From Candidatus Firestonebacteria bacterium RIFOXYD2_FULL_39_29 (GTDB taxonomy: Bacteria; Oederibacteriota; D2-FULL-39-29): DNA of 64,000 bases. Made by a program: the position numbers and the translations under genes. The DNA is taken from assembly GCA_001778375.1 (NCBI GenBank), contig MFGV01000061.1, positions 20,166 through 84,165 on the forward strand, in the 5' to 3' direction. The notes below the pieces were generated by a model that saw nothing but the letters and a program-made list of their open reading frames with translations, had not been told where the DNA came from and did no database searches. Shown here one piece after another: positions 52,207 to 59,997 of the stretch; position 1 is the stretch's first letter, and each line of letters begins with the position of its first letter.

Positions 52207-53034
52207 TTATTTGCTGTACTTTCTCTCCTGCGCCTTCTTCCCGACCCCGCGCAGCTCGAGGTAACTTGCCCTGCATAAGCTGAATACTATATACCCCAGG
52301 GTAACAACAAAGAACATCGGTTCCGGCCTTAAGAGAAATACAAGCGCCGTGACGACTATCATAACCACCACAATAAATGGGGCTTTTTCTTTATTAACAT
52401 ACTGCTTAAGAGAGAAAAACTTTATATTACTCACCATTAACAGAGCTGCAACGATCATCAACCCCGGCAAAAAATATGCGTTAAATTTTGTCACTGCAAC
52501 GTTGTACCAGTTGATCATCGCCATACTATTGGCATGCGGTACTGTCACATAATACCATTCTCCCCATTGCGCAAAAAGCACATAAGATACCAGCACTCCC
52601 GCCGCCGCCGGTGTAGGTAAACCTGTAAAATTTTTAAGGTCCGGTTTTAATATAGTGTTAAATCTTGCCAGACGAAGCGCAGCGCAAACCGCATAAACCG
52701 CAGCTATAAGAACCCCGATTTTTCCAAGATGCCGGAGCACCGACAGATAAAGGATTACCCCCGGAGCAATACCGAACGAAGTTAGGTCGGCAAGAGAATC
52801 AAGCTCCTTTCCAAATTGACTGTCAGTTTTAGTCATCCTCGCAACAATACCGTCAAGAAGATCAAAGATCATAGCAGCCAGTACCAGCCAGCTGGATAGT
52901 ATAAACGGATTTATAAAATCATTATAGCTGGTAAGCTTAAGCGCATCGGTTACGGCAAAGATTATAGCCATAAACCCGCAGACTAAGTTACCAGAGGTAA
53001 GGAGATTCGGAATGATAGAAAACTGCTTTTTCAT
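52207..53034 (-). CDS. pssA: CDP-diacylglycerol-serine O-phosphatidyltransferase
   Basis: PssA (275 residues) makes phosphatidylserine at the membrane. The CDP-alcohol transferase signature is complete: FDLLDGIVARMTKTDSQFGK then ELDSLAD, that is D-x2-DG-x2-AR-x8-G-x3-D-x3-D near residues 58-80. It has about six membrane helices and opens KKQFSIIPNLLTSGNLVCGF, a typical PssA start. One base separates it from psd, its pathway partner. It lies between ilvC and leuA, an order known from other bacteria such as Geobacter. Confidence 0.95.
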   Translation of the reverse strand: MKKQFSIIPNLLTSGNLVCGFMAIIFAVTDALKLTSYNDFINPFILSSWLVLAAMIFDLLDGIVARMTKTDSQFGKELDSLADLTSFGIAPGVILYLSVLRHLGKIGVLIAAVYAVCAALRLARFNTILKPDLKNFTGLPTPAAAGVLVSYVLFAQWGEWYYVTVPHANSMAMINWYNVAVTKFNAYFLPGLMIVAALLMVSNIKFFSLKQYVNKEKAPFIVVVMIVVTALVFLLRPEPMFFVVTLGYIVFSLCRASYLELRGVGKKAQERKYSK

Positions 53035-53778
53035 TTAAGCTTTTAAAGCCCTTGCTGCAGGCCTTCCGGTTTTTTCTTTAGCGCCGCTCATTTTTCCAAG
53101 TAATGTTGTTCCGGCATATACAATATCATTTTCTACAGCCATAATCCTGCAACCAGCCGGCAAAAAAAGCTCAACTCTCGATCCAAAAGTAATCATCCCG
53201 AATCTATCTCCCGCTTTTAAAGTTTCCCCTGTTTCCACCCATGCTATCGGACGATGGACCAGCACCCCGGCAATCTGCTTGACTACCGCAGTTATCTCCC
53301 CCTTAATGATATAAATATTTTGCCTGTTTTTTTCCCCTGCGTCTGCATGAAACGCAGGCAGCAATCTGCCTTTTAATACGGTAATATCCATAATTTCCCC
53401 GGAAAAAGGCATTCTCTGAATATGAACGTTGTGTACATTAAGAAAAATACTTATTCTGGTAAATTTACCTTTGATCCCGGGGGCATTTTTAACTTCTTCT
53501 ATTCCGACTATTTTTCCATCCGCAGGACAAAGAATATCCTCATCTTTTACTTTGATTTCTCTTTCCGGATCACGATAAAAATACATCACAAAACCCAATA
53601 TTATTATTCCAATAAGATCAAATATACCGCCAATCCATTGTAATTTTTTTCCCAAAATAAAATACGAAGCTATCGCCAGGCCCGCGAAGATAATAAAAAC
53701 TATAACAAACGGGAAAAGCATTTCCTCTTTTGCCCTGCCTGCATTTACTATTTTTATGTTTTCTTTTTGCTTTTCCAT
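53035..53778 (-). CDS. psd: Phosphatidylserine decarboxylase (short type)
   Basis: Psd (247 residues) converts phosphatidylserine to phosphatidylethanolamine. Two N-terminal helices (FVIVFIIFAGLAIASYFI and FDLIGIIILGFVMYFY) anchor it. ILCPADGKIVGIEE, RISIFLNVHNVHIQRMPFSG and MITFGSRVELFLP near residue 203 are conserved; self-cleavage at Gly-Ser in the last gives the pyruvoyl cofactor. It directly precedes pssA. It indicates that phosphatidylethanolamine is a membrane lipid of this organism. Confidence 0.95.
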   Translation of the reverse strand: MEKQKENIKIVNAGRAKEEMLFPFVIVFIIFAGLAIASYFILGKKLQWIGGIFDLIGIIILGFVMYFYRDPEREIKVKDEDILCPADGKIVGIEEVKNAPGIKGKFTRISIFLNVHNVHIQRMPFSGEIMDITVLKGRLLPAFHADAGEKNRQNIYIIKGEITAVVKQIAGVLVHRPIAWVETGETLKAGDRFGMITFGSRVELFLPAGCRIMAVENDIVYAGTTLLGKMSGAKEKTGRPAARALKA

Positions 53779-53825
53779 TTATTTTAAAGGGGCGGATTTT
53801 ACTCCGCCCCATCCTCAATAATCAT

Positions 53826-53880
53826 TTTATCCGCCTAGGCGGATTTCGCAAAGGATTAATGGTTAAACATTTTTACCTTT
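53826..53880 (-). repeat. Dispersed repeat family A, copy 3 (inverted)
   Basis: On the minus strand: AAAATGTTTAACCATTAATC, CTTTGCGAAATCC, then the perfect palindrome ATCCGCCTAGGCGGAT. It lies between ilvC and psd and its 5' part is shorter than in copy 2. Confidence 0.65.
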
Positions 53881-53991
53881 TCCGCCACAACGCACTGGCG
53901 GACTGCTCGCCTAAAATCCGGCGACCAGGCTTTTTTTCTACTTTTCTTGCTTCACTTACTTCTTTTCCTTCTCCTGCTTTCGTTGCTGCCT

Positions 53992-54984
53992 TTACTTCTT
54001 CAGCCAGGACATCATGCTTCTTAATTCAGCGCCCACTTTTTCAATTTTATGAACATCATCTTTCTTCATTAACGCGTTAAAATGCGGCCGTCCGACTAAA
54101 TTCTCCGCCAGCCAGGATTTTGCGAACTTCCCGTTCTGTATTTCTTCCAGAACTTTTTTCATCTCTTTCTTGGTATCTTCATTTACTATCCTGGGTCCGA
54201 TCACCAGGTCGCCGAATCTTGCCGTGGTTGATACTCTGGCTCTCATACCCTGTATCCCATATTCATACATCAGATCACAGATAAGTTTTAATTCATGCAA
54301 ACATTCAAAGTAAGCAACTTCCGGCTGGTAACCCGCTTCTACAAGAGTTTCAAAACCCGCTTTCACAAGCGCTGAAGCTCCTCCGCAAAGCACTGCCTGC
54401 TCGCCAAACAGATCTGTTTCCGTTTCTTCCTTAAAAGTAGTTTCCAAAACGCCTGCACGGGTTGCGCCGATCGCTTTTGCATAGGCAAGCGCTGTTTCTT
54501 TCGCTTTACCGGAAGCATTCTGATAGATCGCGATCAAAGCCGGAACACCCATACCTGCTTCATACTGGGTACGGACCAAAAATCCGGGACCCTTCGGAGC
54601 TATCATGATAACATCAATTTCCGCCGGAGGAAGGATCTGGTCAAAATGAATATTGAAACCATGCGAGAAAACAAGGGTCTTGCCTTTCTTCATGTATTTC
54701 ATTATTGAATCCTTGTAAATCTTCGCCTGGAGGTCATCCTGGGTAAGTATCTGTATCAAATCGGCTGTTTTTGCAGCGTCTTCCACGGACACCATTTTGA
54801 ACTTCTCTTTTTTCGCCACAGCATAAGCCGGCGTACCTTCGAGTTCACAAACAACGACACTAATTCCGCTGTCTCTCAAATTTGCCGCTTGCGCATGTCC
54901 CTGATTGCCAAAACCAATTATTGCCACGGTTTTGCCCTTCAAAAACTTTAGATCTGCATCTTTTTCATAGTAAATCTTAGCCAT
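53992..54984 (-). CDS. ilvC: Ketol-acid reductoisomerase (class I)
   Basis: IlvC (330 residues, class I) makes dihydroxyisovalerate from acetolactate. The motif [19 protein letters not shown] sits near residue 22, [11 protein letters not shown] carries a catalytic His, KGPGFLVR is the conserved loop and [17 protein letters not shown] near residue 190 gives the Mg-binding Asp and Glu. The C-terminal [19 protein letters not shown] is conserved. AAGGAGG precedes the start. It heads the ilvC-psd-pssA-leuACD unit. ilvB, ilvN, ilvD and leuB are not in the window. Confidence 0.97.
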   Translation of the reverse strand: MAKIYYEKDADLKFLKGKTVAIIGFGNQGHAQAANLRDSGISVVVCELEGTPAYAVAKKEKFKMVSVEDAAKTADLIQILTQDDLQAKIYKDSIMKYMKKGKTLVFSHGFNIHFDQILPPAEIDVIMIAPKGPGFLVRTQYEAGMGVPALIAIYQNASGKAKETALAYAKAIGATRAGVLETTFKEETETDLFGEQAVLCGGASALVKAGFETLVEAGYQPEVAYFECLHELKLICDLMYEYGIQGMRARVSTTARFGDLVIGPRIVNEDTKKEMKKVLEEIQNGKFAKSWLAENLVGRPHFNALMKKDDVHKIEKVGAELRSMMSWLKK

Positions 54985-55035
54985 AACACATCCTCCTTAA
55001 GGAAATTAGTTGCCTATTATCAAATGAATTACTAT

Positions 55036-55062
55036 ATTATACCAAAACAGAAGGTTAGTCAA
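55036..55062 (-). promoter_or_regulatory. Possible promoter of ilvC operon
   Basis: TTGACT (55057-55062) and TATAAT (55036-55041) on the minus strand, about 50 bp upstream of ilvC. The spacer is only 15 bases, shorter than ideal. Confidence 0.4.
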
Positions 55063-55148
55063 TCCAAAAAGACCCAAAAAATATTTTCAAGGAAGATTTC
55101 TTATTTTATAACGGGTTTCAGAGGATAAATGAGACCGAAACCTAGGAT

Positions 55149-56174
55149 CTATTTTTCAAAATCATAAGAAAAACCAATCGAAGCTCTCCATTCATCAAGA
55201 ACCTTCATATTGCCAAGGGTATCATTCCAGCTCATTGCGGAATTACTGAGTTGACCGTTATTAATACTGCCGGCAACAGTATCCGCCTCTATTCCATACA
55301 GATATTCACTGCATTCCACCATTACTTCCTTCGACGGTTCTCCATTTTTGTTAACAATGATCTTTGTACTTCCGCCTTCACGGGCAGGCACCCAGGGAGT
55401 TAAAATACTGATACTGCCTCCGGTCCCGAATATCTGAACCGTATTTTCCCGGGCAACGGTAATACCCGCCGTGACTTCCGCAATAATTTCCCCCGGAAAT
55501 TTTAATACCGCCGAGGCATATTCATCAATATTACCTTTTCCGATATATCCTGAACCTTTTACTTCAATCGGATCTTCAAAATCTTTGCCAACAGCTATAC
55601 CGGCAATAAGCCTGGATATTGAGACAGGATAGCATCCTACATCAAGTATCCCGCCGCCGCCCAAGATATGATCAAAAACTATGCTCTTTGGGTTATACAT
55701 CGCGCCATAACTAAAAACGGCTTTGATAACTTTAATATCCCCTATAACTTTCTGTTTTAATATTTCAATTAACTTTGCAGTTTGAGGGTGACAGCGGTAC
55801 ATAAAGGCTTCCATAAAAAACACTTTATTTTTCCGCGCCGCTTCAATAATTTTTGCCGACTCAGCGGAGTTAATACTTACGGGTTTTTCGCAAAGCACAT
55901 GTTTACCTGCCTCGGCGGATCTTATGGCCCACTTTGCATGCAGGGAGTGCGGAGTTGAAATATAAACCGCCTTAACATCTTTATCAGCAAGTAAGGATTC
56001 ATAACTGCCGTAACACTTTGAAATTTTAAATTCATCCCCAAACTTACAGGCAGACTCTTCTGACCGGCTTCCTACTGCAATTAACCTGCCTGTTTTAGAA
56101 TGAGCAAGGCCTATTGCAAACCTTTTAGCGATCTTCCCCGTTCCAATTATTCCCCAATTTAGTTTTGTATCCAT
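55149..56174 (-). CDS. Gfo/Idh/MocA-family oxidoreductase
   Basis: This 341-residue NAD(P)-dependent sugar dehydrogenase-like enzyme has Rossmann motif WGIIGTGKIAKRFAIGL at 6-22, AVYISTPHSLH, and the catalytic EKPVSIN lysine motif near residue 96. The second domain has GGGGILDVGCYPVSISRLI near residue 173 with the conserved Asp and Tyr. The pattern resembles trans-1,2-dihydrobenzene-1,2-diol dehydrogenase and xylose dehydrogenase relatives. The substrate is unknown. It is monocistronic and followed downstream by ilvC. Confidence 0.85.
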   Translation of the reverse strand: MDTKLNWGIIGTGKIAKRFAIGLAHSKTGRLIAVGSRSEESACKFGDEFKISKCYGSYESLLADKDVKAVYISTPHSLHAKWAIRSAEAGKHVLCEKPVSINSAESAKIIEAARKNKVFFMEAFMYRCHPQTAKLIEILKQKVIGDIKVIKAVFSYGAMYNPKSIVFDHILGGGGILDVGCYPVSISRLIAGIAVGKDFEDPIEVKGSGYIGKGNIDEYASAVLKFPGEIIAEVTAGITVARENTVQIFGTGGSISILTPWVPAREGGSTKIIVNKNGEPSKEVMVECSEYLYGIEADTVAGSINNGQLSNSAMSWNDTLGNMKVLDEWRASIGFSYDFEK

Positions 56175-56289
56175 AGTATGCTCTCCTTTGTTTTATCCAG
56201 TATATCAAGTTTTTGGAGGCGTATAAAGTATATCTTTTGTTGAGTTTCTCCAATATTTCGAGTAAATCCGGAAAAAAGCTTGCAAACTA

Positions 56290-56490
56290 AGGTAAACAGA
56301 TTTTTCGCAAATGGAGTTTTCCTATTTTCTGTAACTTGTGAGCAACGTACAGAAATTTATTGAAATGTTAGGAAAAAAGGCTGAATTGTTTGAGCGAAGC
56401 GAGTTATTCAGCCGCCGAACATGGAGATAAATTTCCTCCAGTTGCGAATCGGAACAGAAAACAGGAAAACTCCACTATCTTTTACCGGTT
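56290..56490. mobile_element. MITE-like element with 21-bp imperfect inverted repeats
   Basis: TGGAGTTTTCCTATTTTCTG (56312 onward) and its complement ending at 56474 pair at 20 of 21 positions. Outside them GGTAAA (56291-56296) and TTTACC (56481-56486) extend the ends. Within is GGCTGAAT...ATTCAGCC around GAGCGAAGCGAG (about 56379-56413), a word found in many bacterial hairpin repeats. No gene is present; this fills the 365-bp gap. Confidence 0.55.
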
Positions 56491-56500
56491 AAAAACTTTC

Positions 56501-56528
56501 TTGACTTTAAAGCCTGCTATCGGATAAT
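56501..56528 (+). promoter_or_regulatory. Promoter of the methyltransferase gene
   Basis: TTGACT (56501-56506) and GATAAT (56523-56528) are 16 bases apart. The ATG at 56540 is about 12 bases from the -10, so the mRNA would be leaderless or nearly so, which fits the absence of a ribosome site. Confidence 0.55.
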
Positions 56529-56539
56529 CTAGGTTACTT

Positions 56540-57325
56540 ATGAAAAAAACTAACGCAGGTTTTAAGAAGGAATACTCAGCAGTTGCAAAATATTCCAAAG
56601 AGTTTGTTCTTAAGGATTTTCACCGTAATTCCGACGCAAACGGAGTATTTTACGCCTTTATTGAAAACGCCGTAAAAAGTTATGGAAAACCGGACCTCAA
56701 ATTGCTGGAAGTCGGTTCCGGTACGGGAAGAAACGCCTGCTACCTGGCGAAAAAACATCCAAAATCAGTGATAACAGCTCTGGATATATTAAAAGAATCC
56801 GTTGCGGCAGGCAAACGGCTTGCAGGGTTCTTAAGTTGCGGAGCAAACCTGAAATTCATTTTGGCAGATGCCACAAAGTTAAAATATCCGGACAACTATT
56901 TTGATATTATTTACAGTCAGGGGACTTTGGAGCATTTTAAAGATGTTACCTCTATAATGACAGAACAGGTGCGTGTTTTAAAACCAGGAGGCACGCTAAT
57001 TATTAATGTTCCGCAAACCTACAGCTACTACACGGTAAAAAAACATTTGGGAATGCTGTTTAACAGATGGGAACCCGGCTGGGAGACAGAATACTCCTAC
57101 GGAGATCTAAAAAAACTCGGTAAAAAGTTCGGTCTGAAGCTTACAGGTATAGGCGGGCAGGAATACGACTCAAAGATCATCGAACTTGTAAAAGCCTACA
57201 AATTCTTAGCCAAAACAATAATACCAAAACCGCTTGACAATTTCTTAAGAGCCGACTGGAATAAATTTAAGAAAAAATACGGTCATTACTTTTTACTGGA
57301 GATAATCGCCGTTTACAAAAAATAG
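56540..57325 (+). CDS. Class I SAM-dependent methyltransferase
   Basis: This 261-residue methyltransferase has motif I LLEVGSGTGRNACYLAKKHP near residue 55, ITALDILKES (motif II acidic residue), LKFILADATKLKYP, FDIIYSQGTLEHF (motif IV, near residue 120) and LKPGGTLIINVPQTYSY. This is the UbiE/Methyltransf_11 pattern. The substrate is unknown. The gene is preceded by a MITE-like element and its promoter, and has no ribosome site. Its stop codon lies inside a 61-base perfect hairpin that also contains the stop of convergent nadB. Confidence 0.85.
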   Translation: MKKTNAGFKKEYSAVAKYSKEFVLKDFHRNSDANGVFYAFIENAVKSYGKPDLKLLEVGSGTGRNACYLAKKHPKSVITALDILKESVAAGKRLAGFLSCGANLKFILADATKLKYPDNYFDIIYSQGTLEHFKDVTSIMTEQVRVLKPGGTLIINVPQTYSYYTVKKHLGMLFNRWEPGWETEYSYGDLKKLGKKFGLKLTGIGGQEYDSKIIELVKAYKFLAKTIIPKPLDNFLRADWNKFKKKYGHYFLLEIIAVYKK

Positions 57326-57380
57326 TATTGGGGACAGACACCGAAAAGCTGAAAATCGGTGTCTGTCCCCAATACTATTT
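57320..57380. terminator. Perfect 25-bp hairpin shared by convergent genes
   Basis: The 25-base arm at 57320-57344 (core TATTGGGGACAGACACCGA) is repeated as its exact complement at 57356-57380 around an 11-base loop. Both flanking genes end AAA-TAG inside the arms. It can act as a bidirectional terminator, and its GGTGTCTGTCCCC core is typical of REP-like repeats. Confidence 0.75.
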
Positions 57381-59045
57381 GCTTCTTTGTATCGTGGCAC
57401 TATGTTTCTTTTTCAGTACCGTCAATCCGTTAAACGCTTCATATTCCTTCGGAAAATCCTCTCTAAAATGACAGGCCCGGCTCTCCTGCCTTGCCAGAGC
57501 ACTTTCTATAATGATAGAAGCTACTGTAGCAATATTTCTTGCTTCCAGAAAATCCTTTGTAACACTGTAATTCCAGTAAAATTTCATTATGTTTTTATTT
57601 AGAGCAACCATCACATCCTTTGCGGCGCTTAACCGTTCCCAGTTCCTGGAAACTCCGCAAAGCGAAGTCATCGTCCTTCTTACCGTGTCCCAGTAATAAC
57701 TTATTGCAGTTTTGTCTTTTAGCTTATGAGTCTTTCCTGCTTTCCAGGCAGGAACATTATAGGACGTAAAACTTTTTTGTCTCTTTAAGAAATGTTTTGC
57801 CGCCAGTCTCCCGTACAAAATACATTCCGGCGCGGAATTACTGGCCAGCCTGGTAGCTCCGTGAAGACCGGTGTAGGAGGTCTCGCCTATGACATAAAGC
57901 CCCTTCAACTCCGTCTGGCTATTTTTCCCGACAAATACTCCGCCGTTTGAATAATGTTCGGCATAAACCACGGGTACAGGTTCTTTCGTTAGATCGATTC
58001 CTTTTGAGAGGCAAAACTCGTAAGAATTCTTGAAATCTTTTTTTAATACCTCAGAGGGAACCTTTGTACAATCCAGCCAGACATTATTCAAGCCATGTTT
58101 GCGCATTTCAATATCTTCGGCTTTTGTGACAATATCCCTCGTGGATTTCGAACCCCGGGAATCATATTTTAAGACAAAATCTTCTTTTGCGTCTTTGGTA
58201 AGCTTAAGTATTGCGCCGGCTCCACGAAGAGCTTCGGTCAATAAAAATCTTCTGCCGGATTCGTTTACCGCGGTAGGGTCGTAAAAGACCGTGGGATGAA
58301 ACTGGATAAACTCCATGTTAACAAGTTTTAAACCTGCTCTGTAACTAATAGCAAAGCCATCCCCGCTGGCCACGTCGGGGTTACTCGTATAAAGAAACAC
58401 CTTCCCCAGCCCGCCGGTTGCCAGAAAAACACCTTTGGAAGAAACCGCCTTAACACACTCTTTATTACTGTCCAAAACATAAAGCCCGATAACAGAATCC
58501 TGACCTTTTTTTCCGGTTACAGAGTTCTTGGTGATCAGATCTATCGCAGTATGATTTTCATGAACTTTTATATTGGGATGTTTTTTTATTTTAGCAACCA
58601 GGACATCCATAATAGCAATGCCCGTCGCATCTTCGACATGAAAAACCCTGTTCTTGCTGTGACCGCCTTCTTTATGAAGGTCATATCCGTAACCCGATGA
58701 AGGGCCGTCAAATTTCACGCCTTTATCCACAAGCCATTCTATAACGTCAGGAAAAAAGTTCTCCACACAGTACTTGACAACAACTTCATCATTTAAATAC
58801 TTCCCTGCTTTCATTGTGTCTTTTACATGCTGAACAAAAGAATCCCCGTTAACCGGCTTCCCGTCCTTAAGCGGCACCGCCGCAAGCCCCCCCGCAGTAA
58901 GATAACTGTTACAATCCTCAAGAAGATGCCCCTTAACAAAAAGGTCGACTTTCTTCCCCGCCTCCGCCAATTCAAGGGCCACCGTACATCCGGAAAACCC
59001 ACCCCCGATAACCGCGCATTCTGTCTTAATAATATTTTCTTTCAT
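57375..59045 (-). CDS. nadB: L-aspartate oxidase
   Basis: NadB (556 residues) oxidises aspartate to iminoaspartate for NAD synthesis; in anaerobes fumarate is the usual acceptor. Signatures are FAD site CAVIGGGFSGCTVALELAEAG near residue 10, SYLTAGGLAAV, HKEGGHSKNRVFHVEDATG near residue 130, QFHPTVFYDP near residue 245, and GETSYTGLHGATRLASNS near residue 390. These distinguish it from FrdA/SdhA. nadA and nadC are not in the window. The stop lies in the shared hairpin. A family A repeat lies directly upstream of the start. Confidence 0.9.
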   Translation of the reverse strand: MKENIIKTECAVIGGGFSGCTVALELAEAGKKVDLFVKGHLLEDCNSYLTAGGLAAVPLKDGKPVNGDSFVQHVKDTMKAGKYLNDEVVVKYCVENFFPDVIEWLVDKGVKFDGPSSGYGYDLHKEGGHSKNRVFHVEDATGIAIMDVLVAKIKKHPNIKVHENHTAIDLITKNSVTGKKGQDSVIGLYVLDSNKECVKAVSSKGVFLATGGLGKVFLYTSNPDVASGDGFAISYRAGLKLVNMEFIQFHPTVFYDPTAVNESGRRFLLTEALRGAGAILKLTKDAKEDFVLKYDSRGSKSTRDIVTKAEDIEMRKHGLNNVWLDCTKVPSEVLKKDFKNSYEFCLSKGIDLTKEPVPVVYAEHYSNGGVFVGKNSQTELKGLYVIGETSYTGLHGATRLASNSAPECILYGRLAAKHFLKRQKSFTSYNVPAWKAGKTHKLKDKTAISYYWDTVRRTMTSLCGVSRNWERLSAAKDVMVALNKNIMKFYWNYSVTKDFLEARNIATVASIIIESALARQESRACHFREDFPKEYEAFNGLTVLKKKHSATIQRSK

Positions 59046-59065
59046 AATTTACCTTTTATAAAAAA

Positions 59066-59157
59066 TGTTACAAGTTGAGAAAAAGTATAAATATCTATCC
59101 ATAAATCTTTTTCTCAATCCACCTAGTCGGATTACGAGTTCAACATTAATGTGTTAT
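59066..59157 (+). repeat. Dispersed repeat family A, copy 4
   Basis: This copy is diverged but full length: TGTTACAAGTTGAGAAAAAG, TATAAATATCTATCCATAA, TCAATCCACCTAGTCGGATT, then CAACATTAATGTGTTATA. The central palindrome has one mismatch. It stands just upstream of nadB. Confidence 0.65.
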
Positions 59158-59394
59158 AGATTTATTTTCGAACCTCGGACTTTCATCCACATATATTCTT
59201 ACAAGCTTTTGCCATATCAGCGGAGTGCTTTATTCCGCATTCCATAAATTGTCAACCGTCATACGAGTTTTTTGCCGTCTTCTGACTTCTATCTTCCGAC
59301 TTCAGTTCTTTCGTTCTTGCAAAGCATCCAACCCTCTAACCATCTCTACCAAAGATCCGCCCAACATAATTGGCGGACAACCTTTAGCTCTAAT
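59158..59394. other. Intergenic region between recR and nadB
   Basis: No gene is seen. At 59357-59381 CCGCCcaacataATTGGCGG is an inverted-repeat word that resembles those near 11501 and 61890. The rest is pyrimidine-rich on the plus strand with no clear structure. Confidence 0.35.
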
Positions 59395-59997
59395 TCAGAT
59401 TTCTCTCTTTCCTTCAAGCGCTCTTGCAAGGGTTACTTCATCTGTATATTCCAACGATGCGCCCATCGGAATACCAAGCGCCAGGCGGTATACTTTTACA
59501 CCCAAGGGCTTTAAAATTTTACTCAGGAATAACGCGGTGGCTTCGCCTTCTACGTCGGGATTTGTGGCAATGATAACTTCGGAGATTTTTTCCGGTTCTA
59601 TCCTTCTTAAGAGCTCTTTTATCTTCAGATCTTCAGGACCTATGCCGTCCAAAGGGGAAATGCTTCCCATCAGGACATGGTAGACACCGTTAAACGAACC
59701 GGTTTTTTCCAGGGACATGATATCCAGCGGCTCTTCCACTATACAGATAATATTTTTATTTCTTTTGTTTGAACTGCAGACATTGCAGGGGTCAGATTCG
59801 GTAATATTGAAGCATTTCGAGCAGTATCTTACTTTTTCTTTTACTTCGGCCATAGCTTTGGAAAGATTTTCTATATCTTCTTTACCGGATTTTAGAATAT
59901 GATAAGCCAGGCGCTGGGCTGATTTGGGACCGATACCCGGAAGTCTTCCGAGCTCGTTGATAAGTTTTTCCAGTGAGTTCGCGCTAAATCTTTCCAT
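59395..59997 (-). CDS. recR: Recombination protein RecR
   Basis: RecR (200 residues) loads RecA at gaps with RecFO. The start is the ATG at 59997, where the protein begins MERFSANSLEKLINELGRLP like other RecRs; earlier codons lie within dnaX. LPGIGPKSAQRLAYHIL is the HhH, CSKCFNITESDPCNVC near residue 59 the zinc finger, and IICIVEEPLDIMSLEKT the Toprim motif, followed by EVIIATNPDVEGEATALFL. It overlaps dnaX by 14 bases, the classic dnaX-recR order. The usual intervening ybaB is absent. Confidence 0.96.
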   Translation of the reverse strand: MERFSANSLEKLINELGRLPGIGPKSAQRLAYHILKSGKEDIENLSKAMAEVKEKVRYCSKCFNITESDPCNVCSSNKRNKNIICIVEEPLDIMSLEKTGSFNGVYHVLMGSISPLDGIGPEDLKIKELLRRIEPEKISEVIIATNPDVEGEATALFLSKILKPLGVKVYRLALGIPMGASLEYTDEVTLARALEGKREI

